Positions 31,907-38,909 of a stretch of DNA of 38,909 nt are shown piece after piece. Under the pieces are notes generated by a model, which made no database searches, was not told where the DNA came from, and was given only the letters and a program-made list of their open reading frames with translations. The position numbers were made by a program, and so were the translations under genes. Each line of letters starts with the position of its first letter. The stretch's first letter is position 1. Origin of the DNA: JACDAS01 sp046262415 (GTDB lineage: Bacteria > Actinomycetota > Thermoleophilia > Gaiellales > Gaiellaceae); assembly GCA_046262415.1 (NCBI GenBank), contig JBHEMU010000139.1, forward strand, positions 1 through 38,909, given 5' to 3'.

Positions 31907-32003
31907 GCGTCGCTTGCGACGCCGACCTCAGGAGCGCGGGCTTGCCCGTGCTCCGTCTGAGCCGACCGCACGAGCGCATCCGGGTAGAGACCCACGGTCC
32001 TAG
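31904..32003 (+). repeat. Dispersed CTAG-bounded repeat, copy D
   Basis: This 100-bp copy begins at the TAG stop of the UbiB-like gene, inside CTAG (31903-31906), and ends with CTAG (32000-32003). The closing CTA also supplies the stop codon of the minus-strand 37-residue gene. Hairpins are GGCGTCGC-tt-GCGACGCC and GGAGCGCGGGC-tt-GCCCGTGCTCC. Confidence 0.85.
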
Positions 32004-32113
32004 CCCTCGCGGCGCCGGAGCGCCTTCAGCAGCCTCCGCTCGACGACGAGGACGAGGACGCTCATCAGCGCGCCGAGGACGATCCGCTCGACGAGCCGCC
32101 GCGCCCGGCGCAT
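32000..32113 (-). CDS. 37-residue membrane microprotein coupled to the protease gene
   Basis: The ATG at 32113 shares one base with the TGA of the protease gene (TGATG), a strong coupling signal. The peptide is MRRARRLVERIVLGALMSVLVLVVERRLLKALRRREG: a positively charged start, one hydrophobic helix of about 14-16 residues, and a basic tail. Its stop lies in the closing CTAG of repeat copy D. The function is unknown; it could anchor or regulate the soluble protease encoded just upstream. Confidence 0.55.
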   Translation of the reverse strand: MRRARRLVERIVLGALMSVLVLVVERRLLKALRRREG

Positions 32114-33129
32114 CAGGTCTCGAGCTCGGCCGGGACGAGCTCGAACTCGAGCGTGCGGTCGCCCCGGATCGCCGTCAGCTGCACCGGGCGGCCGATCAGC
32201 TCGGCCGACATCAGGCGATGCAGCTCGTCGACGCCCTCCACGGGGCGCCCGTCGACGGCGACGATCAGGTCCTCCGGCCGGAGCCCGGCCCGGGCTGCCG
32301 GGCTCGCCTCCACCACCTCGACGACCTCGATGCCGCCGGTCCGGCCCAGGCTGAGCCGCAGCCGCGGCGGCAGCGGCCTGGGCCCGCCTGCGATGCCGAT
32401 GTAGGCGCGGCGGAACCGGCCTTCCCGCATGAGGGCGCCGACGATCGCGATCGTCGTGGAGTTGACCGGCACCGCCAGCCCGAGTCCGATCCCCGCGACG
32501 GCCGTGTTGATCCCGACGACGCGGCCGCGCCCGTCGGCGAGGGCGCCGCCCGAGTTGCCCGGGTTGAGCGCCGCATCGGTCTGGATCACGTTCTCGACGA
32601 TCCGCGTCGCGGAGCCTGCGCGCGTCGGCAGCGAGCGTCCGAGCGCCGAGACGACGCCGGCGGTGACCGAGCCGGCGAAGCCGTTCGGATTGGCGATCGC
32701 GACCACGAGCTGGCCGACCCGGAGGCCGGCGGCGTCGCCGAGCTCCGCGGGAACGAGCGTGCCGCCCTCGGCGCGCAGCACAGCGAGGTCCGAGAGGTGG
32801 TCGGCGCCCACGACCTGAGCCTCGAGCTCGCGCCCGTCGACGAAGGACGCCCGCACGGGGCCCCGCGAGCGATCGACGACGTGCGCGGAGGTGACGAGGA
32901 AGCCGTCCGGCGTGATCGCGACGCCGCTGCCGCCTCCGTCCACCGTGCGCCCGCCGCGGATCCGGCGCGAGACCCGCAGGTTCGCGACCGAGGGGGCGAG
33001 ACGCTCGGCGACGCCCGCGACCGTCCGGGAGTAGGCGTCGAGCGCCTCGTCGTCCGCCGGCAGCGCTCCGGGCCGCGGGTCCTGTCCGGCGGCGCCGGGA
33101 AGGATGTCGACGAGGCGCAGCTCGGCCAT
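32113..33129 (-). CDS. HtrA/DegP-like trypsin-type serine protease with PDZ domain
   Basis: This is a 338-residue protein. The catalytic triad is His83 (TSAHVV), Asp114 (LSDLAVL) and Ser193 (NPGNSGGAL). A PDZ domain occupies about residues 250-335 (YIGIAGG, IEVVEVVEASPAARAGLRPEDLIVAVDGRPV). Most actinobacterial HtrA proteins have an N-terminal membrane anchor; none is seen here. The ATG at 33129 is fixed by TACGTT exactly 6 nt upstream, indicating a leaderless message. It degrades or refolds misfolded proteins, or cleaves regulators. The 37-residue membrane peptide gene overlaps its stop. Confidence 0.9.
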   Translation of the reverse strand: MAELRLVDILPGAAGQDPRPGALPADDEALDAYSRTVAGVAERLAPSVANLRVSRRIRGGRTVDGGGSGVAITPDGFLVTSAHVVDRSRGPVRASFVDGRELEAQVVGADHLSDLAVLRAEGGTLVPAELGDAAGLRVGQLVVAIANPNGFAGSVTAGVVSALGRSLPTRAGSATRIVENVIQTDAALNPGNSGGALADGRGRVVGINTAVAGIGLGLAVPVNSTTIAIVGALMREGRFRRAYIGIAGGPRPLPPRLRLSLGRTGGIEVVEVVEASPAARAGLRPEDLIVAVDGRPVEGVDELHRLMSAELIGRPVQLTAIRGDRTLEFELVPAELET

Positions 33130-33196
33130 GCGGCCAACGTACCAACCGGGCAGGGGGGTCCCGCAGGACGGCATCTCGGTTAGGCTCGCCGCGATG
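33127..33196. promoter_or_regulatory. Divergent promoters for the protease and PaaG-like genes
   Basis: Minus strand: TACGTT (33141-33136) with 6 nt to the ATG at 33129. Plus strand: TAGGCT (33181-33186) with 7 nt to the ATG at 33194. Both messages would be leaderless or nearly so. Confidence 0.55.
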
Positions 33197-33964
33197 GCCG
33201 AGGTCGAGACCACCCGCGACGGGGGCGTCCTCACGATCACGCTCAACCGGCCGGAGGTCCTCAACGCGTTCAACGCCGCCGTGCACCGCGGGTTGCTGGC
33301 GGCCCTGAAGGAAGCCGGGGACCCGGCCGTCCGGTCGGTCGTCGTCACCGGCGCCGGCAGGGGGTTCTGCGTCGGCCAGGACCTGACCGAGTTCCAGGGC
33401 GAGGTCGGCGACGTGGGCGAGCGCCTGCGGTCGACCTACCACCCGAACGTGCTCGCGATCCGGGCTCTCGAGAAACCCGTGATCGCCGCGATCAACGGGC
33501 CGGTCGCGGGAGCCGGGCTCTCGCTGGCGTGCGCCTGCGACCTCCGGATCGCCGCCGACAAGGCCAGCTTCGTGCCCGGCTTCGTCGGCATCGGCCTTGT
33601 GCCGGACTCGGGCGGGTCGTTCTTCATCGCGAGGCTGCTCGGCCAGGCGAGGGCCTTCGAGTGGATGACGTCGAACCGGAAGCTCACGGCCGCCGAGGCG
33701 CACGCCTGGGGGCTCGTGTCCGAGGTGGTGGAGGCCGATGCCTTCGCGGCGCGGACGGCCGAGCTCGCCGCGACCTACGCCGCCGCGCCCACCCGCGGGA
33801 TCGGGCTGACGAAGCGGCTCTTCGACGGCGCCGTCACGTCGACGCTGGAGGAGCAGCTCGAACGGGAGGCGCACCTCCAGACCGCGGCGACGAGAAGCGA
33901 GGACTTCGCCGAGGGCGTCGCGGCGTTCCTCGAGAAGCGGCCGCCGAGGTTCACGGGGCGCTGA
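33194..33964 (+). CDS. paaG: PaaG-like enoyl-CoA isomerase/hydratase
   Basis: This 256-residue crotonase has the PaaG-type pattern GAGRGFCVGQDLTEF, NGPVAGAGLSLACACDLRIAADKASFVPGFVGIGLVPDSGGSFFIARLLG and the ending FLEKRPPRFTGR. PaaG isomerises the ring epoxide of phenylacetyl-CoA to an oxepin. The other paa genes are absent here, so it may act on another CoA ester. The ATG at 33194 is supported by the -10 box 7 nt upstream. Its TGA overlaps the CTG start of the acetyltransferase. Confidence 0.82.
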   Translation: MAEVETTRDGGVLTITLNRPEVLNAFNAAVHRGLLAALKEAGDPAVRSVVVTGAGRGFCVGQDLTEFQGEVGDVGERLRSTYHPNVLAIRALEKPVIAAINGPVAGAGLSLACACDLRIAADKASFVPGFVGIGLVPDSGGSFFIARLLGQARAFEWMTSNRKLTAAEAHAWGLVSEVVEADAFAARTAELAATYAAAPTRGIGLTKRLFDGAVTSTLEEQLEREAHLQTAATRSEDFAEGVAAFLEKRPPRFTGR

Positions 33965-34422
33965 GGATCCTCGAGGCGCGGGGCGCGGCCGACGTCGCTG
34001 CCGCCCGCGAGCTCTTCCACGAGTACGCCGACTCGCTCGGGGTCGATCTCGGCTTCCAGGACTTCGAGGCCGAGGTCGCCGGCCTCCCCGGGGAGTACAC
34101 GCCACCCCGCGGCCGGCTGCTGCTGGCCGTCGAAGACGCAGGCGCGGCGGGCTGCGTGGCGCTCCGGCCGCTCGAGGGCGACAGCTGCGAGCTGAAGCGC
34201 CTCTACGTCCGGCCCGCCGCGCGCGGGACCGGCCTGGGACGGGAGCTGGCGCAGGCGGCACTGGCGGCGGCGCGGGAGCTCGGCTACCGCAGCGTCCGCC
34301 TGGACACGCTGCCGACGATGGTCGAGGCGATTCCGCTCTACGAATCGCTCGGGTTCCGCGAGACGGCGCCCTACCGGTTCAACCCGGTAGCCGGTACGCG
34401 CTTCCTCGAGCTGGAGCTCTAG
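33961..34422 (+). CDS. GNAT-family N-acetyltransferase
   Basis: This 153-residue protein has the acetyl-CoA site LKRLYVRPAARGTGLGRELAQAALAAARELGYRSVRLDTLPTMVEAIPLYESLGFRETAPYRFNP. The N-terminal ILEARGAADVAAARELFHEYADSL fits the family. No ATG, GTG or TTG is available before this conserved region. The CTG at 33961 overlaps the TGA of the PaaG-like gene (CTGA) and is the likely start, coupled to it. The substrate is unknown. Confidence 0.82.
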   Translation: MRILEARGAADVAAARELFHEYADSLGVDLGFQDFEAEVAGLPGEYTPPRGRLLLAVEDAGAAGCVALRPLEGDSCELKRLYVRPAARGTGLGRELAQAALAAARELGYRSVRLDTLPTMVEAIPLYESLGFRETAPYRFNPVAGTRFLELEL

Positions 34423-34428
34423 ACGCGC

Positions 34429-34896
34429 CTAGTTCTCGGCGCAGGTGTTGGCGCCGATCTGCCGGGCCAGGGCGTCCGACCCCTTCTCGGCCGCCTCTGC
34501 CTCCTGTGAGAGCCGCCCGACGGCCGCCTCGTCGCCGTCCTGGGCCGCCTCGAGCACCCGCCTGATCCGCTCGAGCGCAACGTCGGCGCTCTCGAGCCAC
34601 CTGTCGACGGTCGCCTGGAGCTCCTCGGGCGGATTCAGTGCCCGCAGGTCGGAGATGCCGTCCTCGAAGATCGGGATCGCCTTCTCGGTGAAGTCGGCCA
34701 GCTGCTCCATGTTCTCCGGCGTCCCCAGGTCCTCGATCTTGGCGTTGAAGTCGGCGCAGATCTCGTTCGCCTGCGCGGCGTACTCCGCCTTGGTGAGGCG
34801 GTCGCCGCCGCCTCCGTCGTCGCCGCCGCACCCTGCGGCCGCGAGCGCGAGCGCGAGCAGACCCAGGATCGAGAGGAACGCGAGTGCGCGGCGCAT
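34429..34896 (-). CDS. Predicted lipoprotein, helical
   Basis: This is a 155-residue protein. The signal peptide ends at a lipobox LAAAGC with Cys23 as the lipid-bearing residue. A glycine/aspartate linker and a four-helix-like region (YAAQANEICADFNAKIEDL to AQDGDEAAVGRLSQEAEAAEKGSDALARQIG) follow, with cysteines in EICADF and NTCAEN that may pair. Such helical lipoproteins are common in soil actinobacteria; the role is unknown. The ATG at 34896 has TAGGGT exactly 6 nt upstream. Its end is 6 nt from the convergent acetyltransferase. Confidence 0.75.
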   Translation of the reverse strand: MRRALAFLSILGLLALALAAAGCGGDDGGGGDRLTKAEYAAQANEICADFNAKIEDLGTPENMEQLADFTEKAIPIFEDGISDLRALNPPEELQATVDRWLESADVALERIRRVLEAAQDGDEAAVGRLSQEAEAAEKGSDALARQIGANTCAEN

Positions 34897-34908
34897 CGGG
34901 CGACCCTA
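34894..34908 (-). promoter_or_regulatory. Leaderless -10 box of the lipoprotein gene
   Basis: TAGGGT (34908-34903) lies 6 nt before the ATG at 34896 on the minus strand, in the same spacing as several other genes in the window. Confidence 0.5.
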
Positions 34909-35128
34909 CCCCAGCCCGGGCTTGCGTGCAACGAGGTAGGCCGCGGCCGTCCGCCGGACGCCCCCGGGGCCCTCTTCGCGGGCCGAGCCGCCGCAGGCGA
35001 AGCCATTCCGCCCAGCGAGCCCCCGCGCCGAGCGCGGGCCAGAGCCAGCAGGCCGAGTGTGTTTTCTTCCGCGCTAAGGCGGGAAGGCAACGTCGGGACA
35101 GGGGTCGTTCGTCAATGGAGGATTTCGC

Positions 35129-36730
35129 ATGAAGAGGATCTGTGTGCTGCTCGGCGGTCTCGTGGCCGTCGCGTTCGTCGCCATCGGGCTCGCCCGCGCG
35201 GGGCACTCAGCAGACCCGCACTCGGCCAACATGGCGCTGGTCGGCAACTACAAGCCGTCCGCCCCCGACCCCCCGTATGCCGGCGGCACCGACACCTCCT
35301 TCTGGGGCAACCTCGCGATCGCCGGCAACCTGAGTCCCGGCGGTTTCCGGATCCTCGACATCTCCAATCCGACGGCGCCGACCCTGGTCTCGAACTTCAT
35401 CTGCAGGGGCTCCCAGTCGGACATCACCGTCTGGGACGACCTCGTCTTCGTCTCCATCGATGGCCCGCGCGCGAGCCCGGACTGCGACGCGCTGGCCGGC
35501 TCGGCCTGGGAAGGCATCCGCGTCGTCTCGATCGCCGACCCCGCGAATCCGGTCCAGATCGCGACGGTCAGGACCGACTGCGGCTCGCACACGCACACGC
35601 TCGTCCCCGACCTGGCGAACGACCGCCTGCTGCTGTACGTCCTCTCGTACCCGCTCGGTGACGCGACCGCCACGTGCAGCCCTCAGACCCACCGGAAGAT
35701 CTCCGTCGTCGAGGTGCCGCTGGCGAATCCCGCCGCAGCGAGCGTGATCGGGACCCCCAGCGTCGGCCCTGCCGCGATCGGCTGTCACGACGTGACCGTC
35801 CTTCTGGAGAAGAAGATCGCGGGCGCGGCGTGCATCAGCGAGTCCCAGGTCTGGGACATCTCGAACCCGGAGCAGCCCGTGATCCTCGCCCACATCAACA
35901 ATCCGGCGATCAACATCCACCACTCGACGACGTTCTCGTGGGACGGCAACACCCTCGTGATCGGCGACGAGTTGGGCGGCGCGGCGGTCGCGCCGGGCTG
36001 CGTGTTCTCGACCCCGAACTCGCCGGCCGGGGCGCTGTGGTTCTACGACGTGAGCGATCGAACCCTGCCCCTCGTCGCAGGCCCTCCCTACCACATCTCG
36101 TACTCCGACCCGGGAACCGTCTGCAGCGCGCACAACTTCAACACCCTGCCGACGAGGAGCGACCGCGACATCCTCGCGTCCTCCTGGTACTCGGGGGCGA
36201 CGACGGTGGTGGACTTCACGAATCCGGCGGCCCCGACGGAGATCGGCTACTACGTCCCGAAGACGGACACGGCGGCCAACTCGTGGTCGACGTACTGGTA
36301 CCGCGACTACATGTACGCGAACAACCGCAACGCGCGCGGGGTCGACGTGTTCAGGCTGGACGACGCGGCGATCCTGGCCGACGCGGTCGACGTTCCCCAT
36401 CTGAACCAGTCGACGATGGAGCCGCTGCCGCCTCCGACGGCGGTGACGCTCCGCTCGCTCCGCTCGGCCGCGACGGCCAAGGGGGTCGTCGTCCGCTGGC
36501 GCACGGGCTCGGAAACCGCCCTCGCGGGCTTCAACGTGTACCGCGTGCGTGCGAACGGATCGCTCGCCAAGCTGAACCGCACGCTGATCCGGGCGCACTC
36601 GTCCGGCAAGACGCGCGGGCACGCGTATGCGTTCACGGCCCGCGGCGGCCGTGCCGGCACGACGTACCGCCTCGAGGCGGTCGGGCTCGACGGCACCAAG
36701 ACGCGGCTCGGGACGACGACCGCGCACTAG
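35129..36730 (+). CDS. Secreted LVIVD-repeat (beta-propeller-like) protein
   Basis: This 533-residue protein has a signal peptide at residues 1-24 (MKRICVLLGGLVAVAFVAIGLARA). Repeats of the form G-x-R-I-L-D-I-S-N-P-x-x-P, such as FRILDISNPTAPTLVSNF, IRVVSIADPANPVQIATV, SQVWDISNPEQPVILAHI and VVDFTNPAAPTEIGYY, match LVIVD-type propeller blades. The last 100 residues (VVVRWRTGSETALAGFNVYRVR) look like a fibronectin type III-like module. Several cysteines and histidines in DCGSHTHTLVPD and IGCHDVTV could bind metal. It is probably extracellular; its partner or substrate is unknown. The ATG at 35129 has GGAGG 7 nt upstream. Confidence 0.8.
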   Translation: MKRICVLLGGLVAVAFVAIGLARAGHSADPHSANMALVGNYKPSAPDPPYAGGTDTSFWGNLAIAGNLSPGGFRILDISNPTAPTLVSNFICRGSQSDITVWDDLVFVSIDGPRASPDCDALAGSAWEGIRVVSIADPANPVQIATVRTDCGSHTHTLVPDLANDRLLLYVLSYPLGDATATCSPQTHRKISVVEVPLANPAAASVIGTPSVGPAAIGCHDVTVLLEKKIAGAACISESQVWDISNPEQPVILAHINNPAINIHHSTTFSWDGNTLVIGDELGGAAVAPGCVFSTPNSPAGALWFYDVSDRTLPLVAGPPYHISYSDPGTVCSAHNFNTLPTRSDRDILASSWYSGATTVVDFTNPAAPTEIGYYVPKTDTAANSWSTYWYRDYMYANNRNARGVDVFRLDDAAILADAVDVPHLNQSTMEPLPPPTAVTLRSLRSAATAKGVVVRWRTGSETALAGFNVYRVRANGSLAKLNRTLIRAHSSGKTRGHAYAFTARGGRAGTTYRLEAVGLDGTKTRLGTTTAH

Positions 36731-36751
36731 TCACGCTTCGAGCTCAGCGTT

Positions 36752-36792
36752 CCAGTGCCCCGTCCGGCAGCTTCAGCCGGGCGGGGCACTGG
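36752..36792 (+). terminator. Strong hairpin terminator after the LVIVD gene
   Basis: The arms CCAGTGCCCCG (36752-36762) and CGGGGCACTGG (36782-36792) pair perfectly, with an inner CCGGC/GCCGG stem (36764-36768 with 36776-36780). It lies 21 nt after the stop codon. A T-run is absent, as is common in high-GC genomes. Confidence 0.8.
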
Positions 36793-36877
36793 TCTGAGTC
36801 GCGTTCCCGGCGGCCGCGGCGTTCGAGGCGGGGGAGGGCAACCGCGAGGCCGTCACCATCCCTCGAGATTCGAGGCG

Positions 36878-37276
36878 TCAACCCTGAGGCGGAAGCGTCC
36901 TCTGCCACATGTCGAAGCCGACCTGGTCGTCGCACATTTCCGCCGCGCCGCGGACCTGCTCGCCCCGCACGACGCCCTCGAACTCGATCAGCCGTCCAAC
37001 GAGAAGGCCGGCGCAGCGCACGCGGGCGACGCCGCCGCTCCGCGTCATACGAAAGAGCATCGCTCGCGGATACTGATCAAGCAGGCGGCAGGCGAGTCGG
37101 GCCTTCGGCAGCGTTCCTCCCGGCGGCCCGCAGCGAAGCGTGAAGGTCTCGACCGGATACTCGGCGTGCCGCTTCCTCCCATCCAGGCGGCTTCGTCCTG
37201 CGCACCCCATCGGCCGCCTGCCGCTGAATCTTCCTGGTCGAAGGCCGCAGCGCCGTCGTCTGCTCGCCCTCGGCAC
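36878..37276 (-). CDS. Possible subtilisin-inhibitor-like protein, perhaps decayed
   Basis: The open frame of 132 codons has a protein-like second half. It contains YPVETFTLRCGPPGGTLPKARLACRLLDQYP, CAGLLVGRLIEFEGVVRG and AEMCDDQVGFDMWQRTLPPQG, with paired cysteines as in SSI-type secreted protease inhibitors (L-x-C-x-P-x-G-G-T-x-P, ACRLL). The N-terminal 35 residues are arginine-rich and lack a signal peptide, so the start may have been lost or the gene may be a relic. The assignment rests on motif spacing from memory. Confidence 0.4.
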   Translation of the reverse strand: MPRASRRRRCGLRPGRFSGRRPMGCAGRSRLDGRKRHAEYPVETFTLRCGPPGGTLPKARLACRLLDQYPRAMLFRMTRSGGVARVRCAGLLVGRLIEFEGVVRGEQVRGAAEMCDDQVGFDMWQRTLPPQG

Positions 37277-37301
37277 GACTTGCCCTCGTACGCGCTCTGC
37301 G

Positions 37302-37474
37302 AAAACTTGGTCTATGTAGCAGCGTTAGCCCAGGTTGGACCAAAACTTGGCGCAAACTACATAGGCGGCTGTATCCAGGCTCTCAAGGGAAACGGAAGCA
37401 GGCCAGGCCCGGTAAAGCCAAGTTTCGGAACAACTTGGTATATCGCTTGGTTTTTGCGCTACGTTTGACTGATG
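37302..37474 (+). promoter_or_regulatory. Promoter and repeated operator sites upstream of the Fic gene
   Basis: This is an AT-richer control region. A perfect inverted repeat CCAAGTT-N7-AACTTGG lies at 37418-37438, 21 bp upstream of the -10 box. Two further half-sites AAAACTTGG lie at 37302-37310 and 37342-37350, exactly 40 bp apart, and an inverted pair CTATGTAG/CTACATAG at 37312-37319 and 37357-37364. TACGTT (37460-37465) lies 6 nt before the ATG at 37472, so the message is leaderless. Confidence 0.6.
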
Positions 37475-38731
37475 GACAGTGGAGACTCCGCCAGCGCCAG
37501 GAGTGCCGGACTCGCGCTGCCGGACAGGCCGACCTACGTCACACGGCGCTGGGAGCCCGGACCGCACTTGATGGGTGGTCGTCGGGCACGCCAGTCGTTC
37601 GGCTATCAGGCCTACGTTCCGCAGGCGATCGCTGACCTCGACCCGCCTCTCAGCTCCCGTCTCGTCGAAGACCTGATCGCCGCCGAACGGTCCTGCCGCG
37701 AGTTGAATGACGATCCGCCGGTCGCCGGGAATCTGGAAGCGCTCGCTCGTCAGCTTCTCCGCACAGAGGCAGTCGCATCGTCGCGGATCGAGGGGCTCGT
37801 CGTGTCGCATCGCAAGCTCGCCCGCGCCTTGGTCGAGCCTGGCCGCCACGACACCGCATCCGAGGTCGTGGCGAACGTCCGGGCGGCGGAGCGCGCAATC
37901 GAACTGGCCTCGACCTCGCCGGCGATCAGCCCCGAGACGCTGCTCGAGGTGCATCGCATTCTCTTCACCGGCACGCGTTCAGAGCGTTTCGCCGGAATCA
38001 TCCGGCGAGAACAGAACTGGATTGGCGGCAGGCAGCCGAACCCCTCCGACGCGGAGTTCATCCCGCCGCCGGAGGAGTACGTCGAAGCCGCGCTCGAAGA
38101 CCTGGTGGCATTCGTCAACAGAGACGATCTCCCTGCGGCACTGCAGGCAGCGATCGCGCACGCGCAGTTCGAGACGATTCATCCGTTCCCGGACGGCAAC
38201 GGCCGCGTCGGCCGCGCGCTGATTCACGCCGTCTTGCGTCGCCGGGGCGTCGCGCCCCGCTACGTCCCACCGATCTCGCTCGTGCTTGCGGGTCGAGCCG
38301 ACGCCTACGTCGCCGGCCTCACCGCATACCGGCAAGGCGCCGAGAACGACTGGTACGAGCTGTTCGCCGACACCCTGGAAACCGCCTCGCATCTCGCCCG
38401 CGGCCTCGCTCAGCGTGTCGCCGTTCTCCAGCAGCAGTGGTTCGAGCAAGCTGGTCGGCCGCGCCCACAGTCAGGAGCAAAGAAGCTGATCGACGCCATG
38501 CCTGGCTACCCTGTCGTCGACGCCCGGACTGCTCAGGAGATCACCGGCTCCGCCAGCCGTGAGACGGCGCGCACGGCGATCATCCGGCTGACCGAGGCGG
38601 GCGTGCTGCGGGAGTTGAGCACCGGCCGCAGCCGCAACCGCCTCTGGGAGAGCGTCGGCCTCTTTGATCTCCTCGACTCGTTCGAGCGCGACCTGATGCC
38701 GGCAAATCACGCCCCGCGCGACACGCATTGA
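37472..38731 (+). CDS. Fic-family protein with C-terminal winged helix
   Basis: This is a 419-residue protein. The catalytic Fic motif HPFPDGNGRVGR spans residues 237-248. An N-terminal inhibitory helix carries SSRIEG (residues 103-108), matching the S/TxxxE(G/N) motif of class II Fic proteins, where the glutamate blocks the ATP site. Residues about 345-410 (ARTAQEITGSASRETARTAIIRLTEAGVLRELST) form a winged helix-turn-helix. Such proteins transfer AMP to target proteins and may repress their own gene. The ATG at 37472 is fixed by TACGTT 6 nt upstream. The target is unknown. Confidence 0.9.
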   Translation: MDSGDSASARSAGLALPDRPTYVTRRWEPGPHLMGGRRARQSFGYQAYVPQAIADLDPPLSSRLVEDLIAAERSCRELNDDPPVAGNLEALARQLLRTEAVASSRIEGLVVSHRKLARALVEPGRHDTASEVVANVRAAERAIELASTSPAISPETLLEVHRILFTGTRSERFAGIIRREQNWIGGRQPNPSDAEFIPPPEEYVEAALEDLVAFVNRDDLPAALQAAIAHAQFETIHPFPDGNGRVGRALIHAVLRRRGVAPRYVPPISLVLAGRADAYVAGLTAYRQGAENDWYELFADTLETASHLARGLAQRVAVLQQQWFEQAGRPRPQSGAKKLIDAMPGYPVVDARTAQEITGSASRETARTAIIRLTEAGVLRELSTGRSRNRLWESVGLFDLLDSFERDLMPANHAPRDTH

Positions 38732-38773
38732 CGACGCCTCGGGTCGTCGGCGATCTTCCTACGGTCCTCCGCC

Positions 38774-38872
38774 TAGGCGTCGCTTGCGACGCCGACCTCA
38801 GGAGCGCGGGCTTGCCCGTGCTCCGTCTGAGGCGACGCACGAGCGCATCCGGGTAGAGACCCACGCTCCTAG
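38774..38872 (+). repeat. Dispersed CTAG-bounded repeat, copy E
   Basis: This 99-bp copy begins within CTAG (38773-38776) and ends with CTAG (38869-38872), 42 bp after the Fic stop codon. It has the same two hairpins as copy D and the tail GGGTagagACCC. Unlike copies B and D it does not supply a stop codon, so here its insertion-like boundaries are seen outside any gene. Confidence 0.85.
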
Positions 38873-38909
38873 CTACCCAGATCCTGCAATAGCTGAGTAG
38901 GAGCGCCCG

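Noticed and set aside
36755..37468. 237-codon plus-strand frame in the gap before the Fic gene
   Set aside because: It runs through a strong terminator and the Fic operator region and lacks a start signal and motifs.
1..38909. tRNA, rRNA or riboswitch genes
   Set aside because: No cloverleaf with a TTCGA-type arm, no rRNA core sequence and no known riboswitch consensus was noticed on either strand.

Overview
The window is GC-rich with tightly packed, often overlapping genes. Many genes look leaderless: a TAnnnT box sits exactly 6 nt upstream of the start codon. It also carries mqnD of the futalosine menaquinone route, a secreted RHS protein and polypeptides typical of soil actinobacteria. 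The best guess is an actinobacterium of the Thermoleophilia type (Solirubrobacterales or Gaiellales). That placement is inference from style, not from a marker gene.

Layout. 1-1779: a partial, frame-broken IS5-family element has cut the 3' end off a secreted P-domain gene, followed by a small secreted protein gene. 2000-7469: an ornithine cyclodeaminase-like gene, two small unknown genes sharing one symmetric promoter, mqnD, an aldehyde dehydrogenase and an MFS transporter. 7583-19299: a purine salvage/catabolism cluster. It holds an AzgA-type purine permease, an M20 amidohydrolase, a DUF3830 protein, membrane urate hydroxylase PuuD with a cytochrome c tail, OHCU decarboxylase, HIU hydrolase, 8-oxoguanine deaminase, three xanthine dehydrogenase subunits and adenine deaminase. 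Adenine, hypoxanthine/xanthine and 8-oxoguanine all converge on urate, which is oxidised and opened to allantoin. Allantoinase is not in the window. 19289-21667: a small DMT-type transporter, an EthD-like protein and two crotonases.

21786-29868: ltrA, then a roughly 7 kb island bounded by a 60-bp duplication of the last codons of ltrA. The island holds a small unknown gene, an internally deleted IS3 derivative, an IS110-family element with a candidate bridge RNA, and a 1373-aa secreted RHS polymorphic toxin translationally coupled to an Imm53-like immunity gene. The region from 29883 looks like the original downstream neighbourhood of ltrA: a universal stress protein coupled to a UbiB/ABC1 kinase. 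32000-36730: an HtrA-like protease coupled to a 37-residue membrane peptide, a PaaG-like crotonase, a GNAT enzyme, a lipoprotein and a secreted LVIVD-type propeller protein. 36731-38909: a strong terminator, a possible decayed inhibitor-like gene, and an autoregulated-looking Fic protein.

A roughly 100-bp structured repeat begins at TAG/CTAG and ends at CTAG. It contains two hairpins with compensatory changes and occurs five times, always at edges of transcription units. Other unusual points are CTG starts overlapping TGA stops (CTGA), and bidirectional promoters with overlapping -10 boxes.
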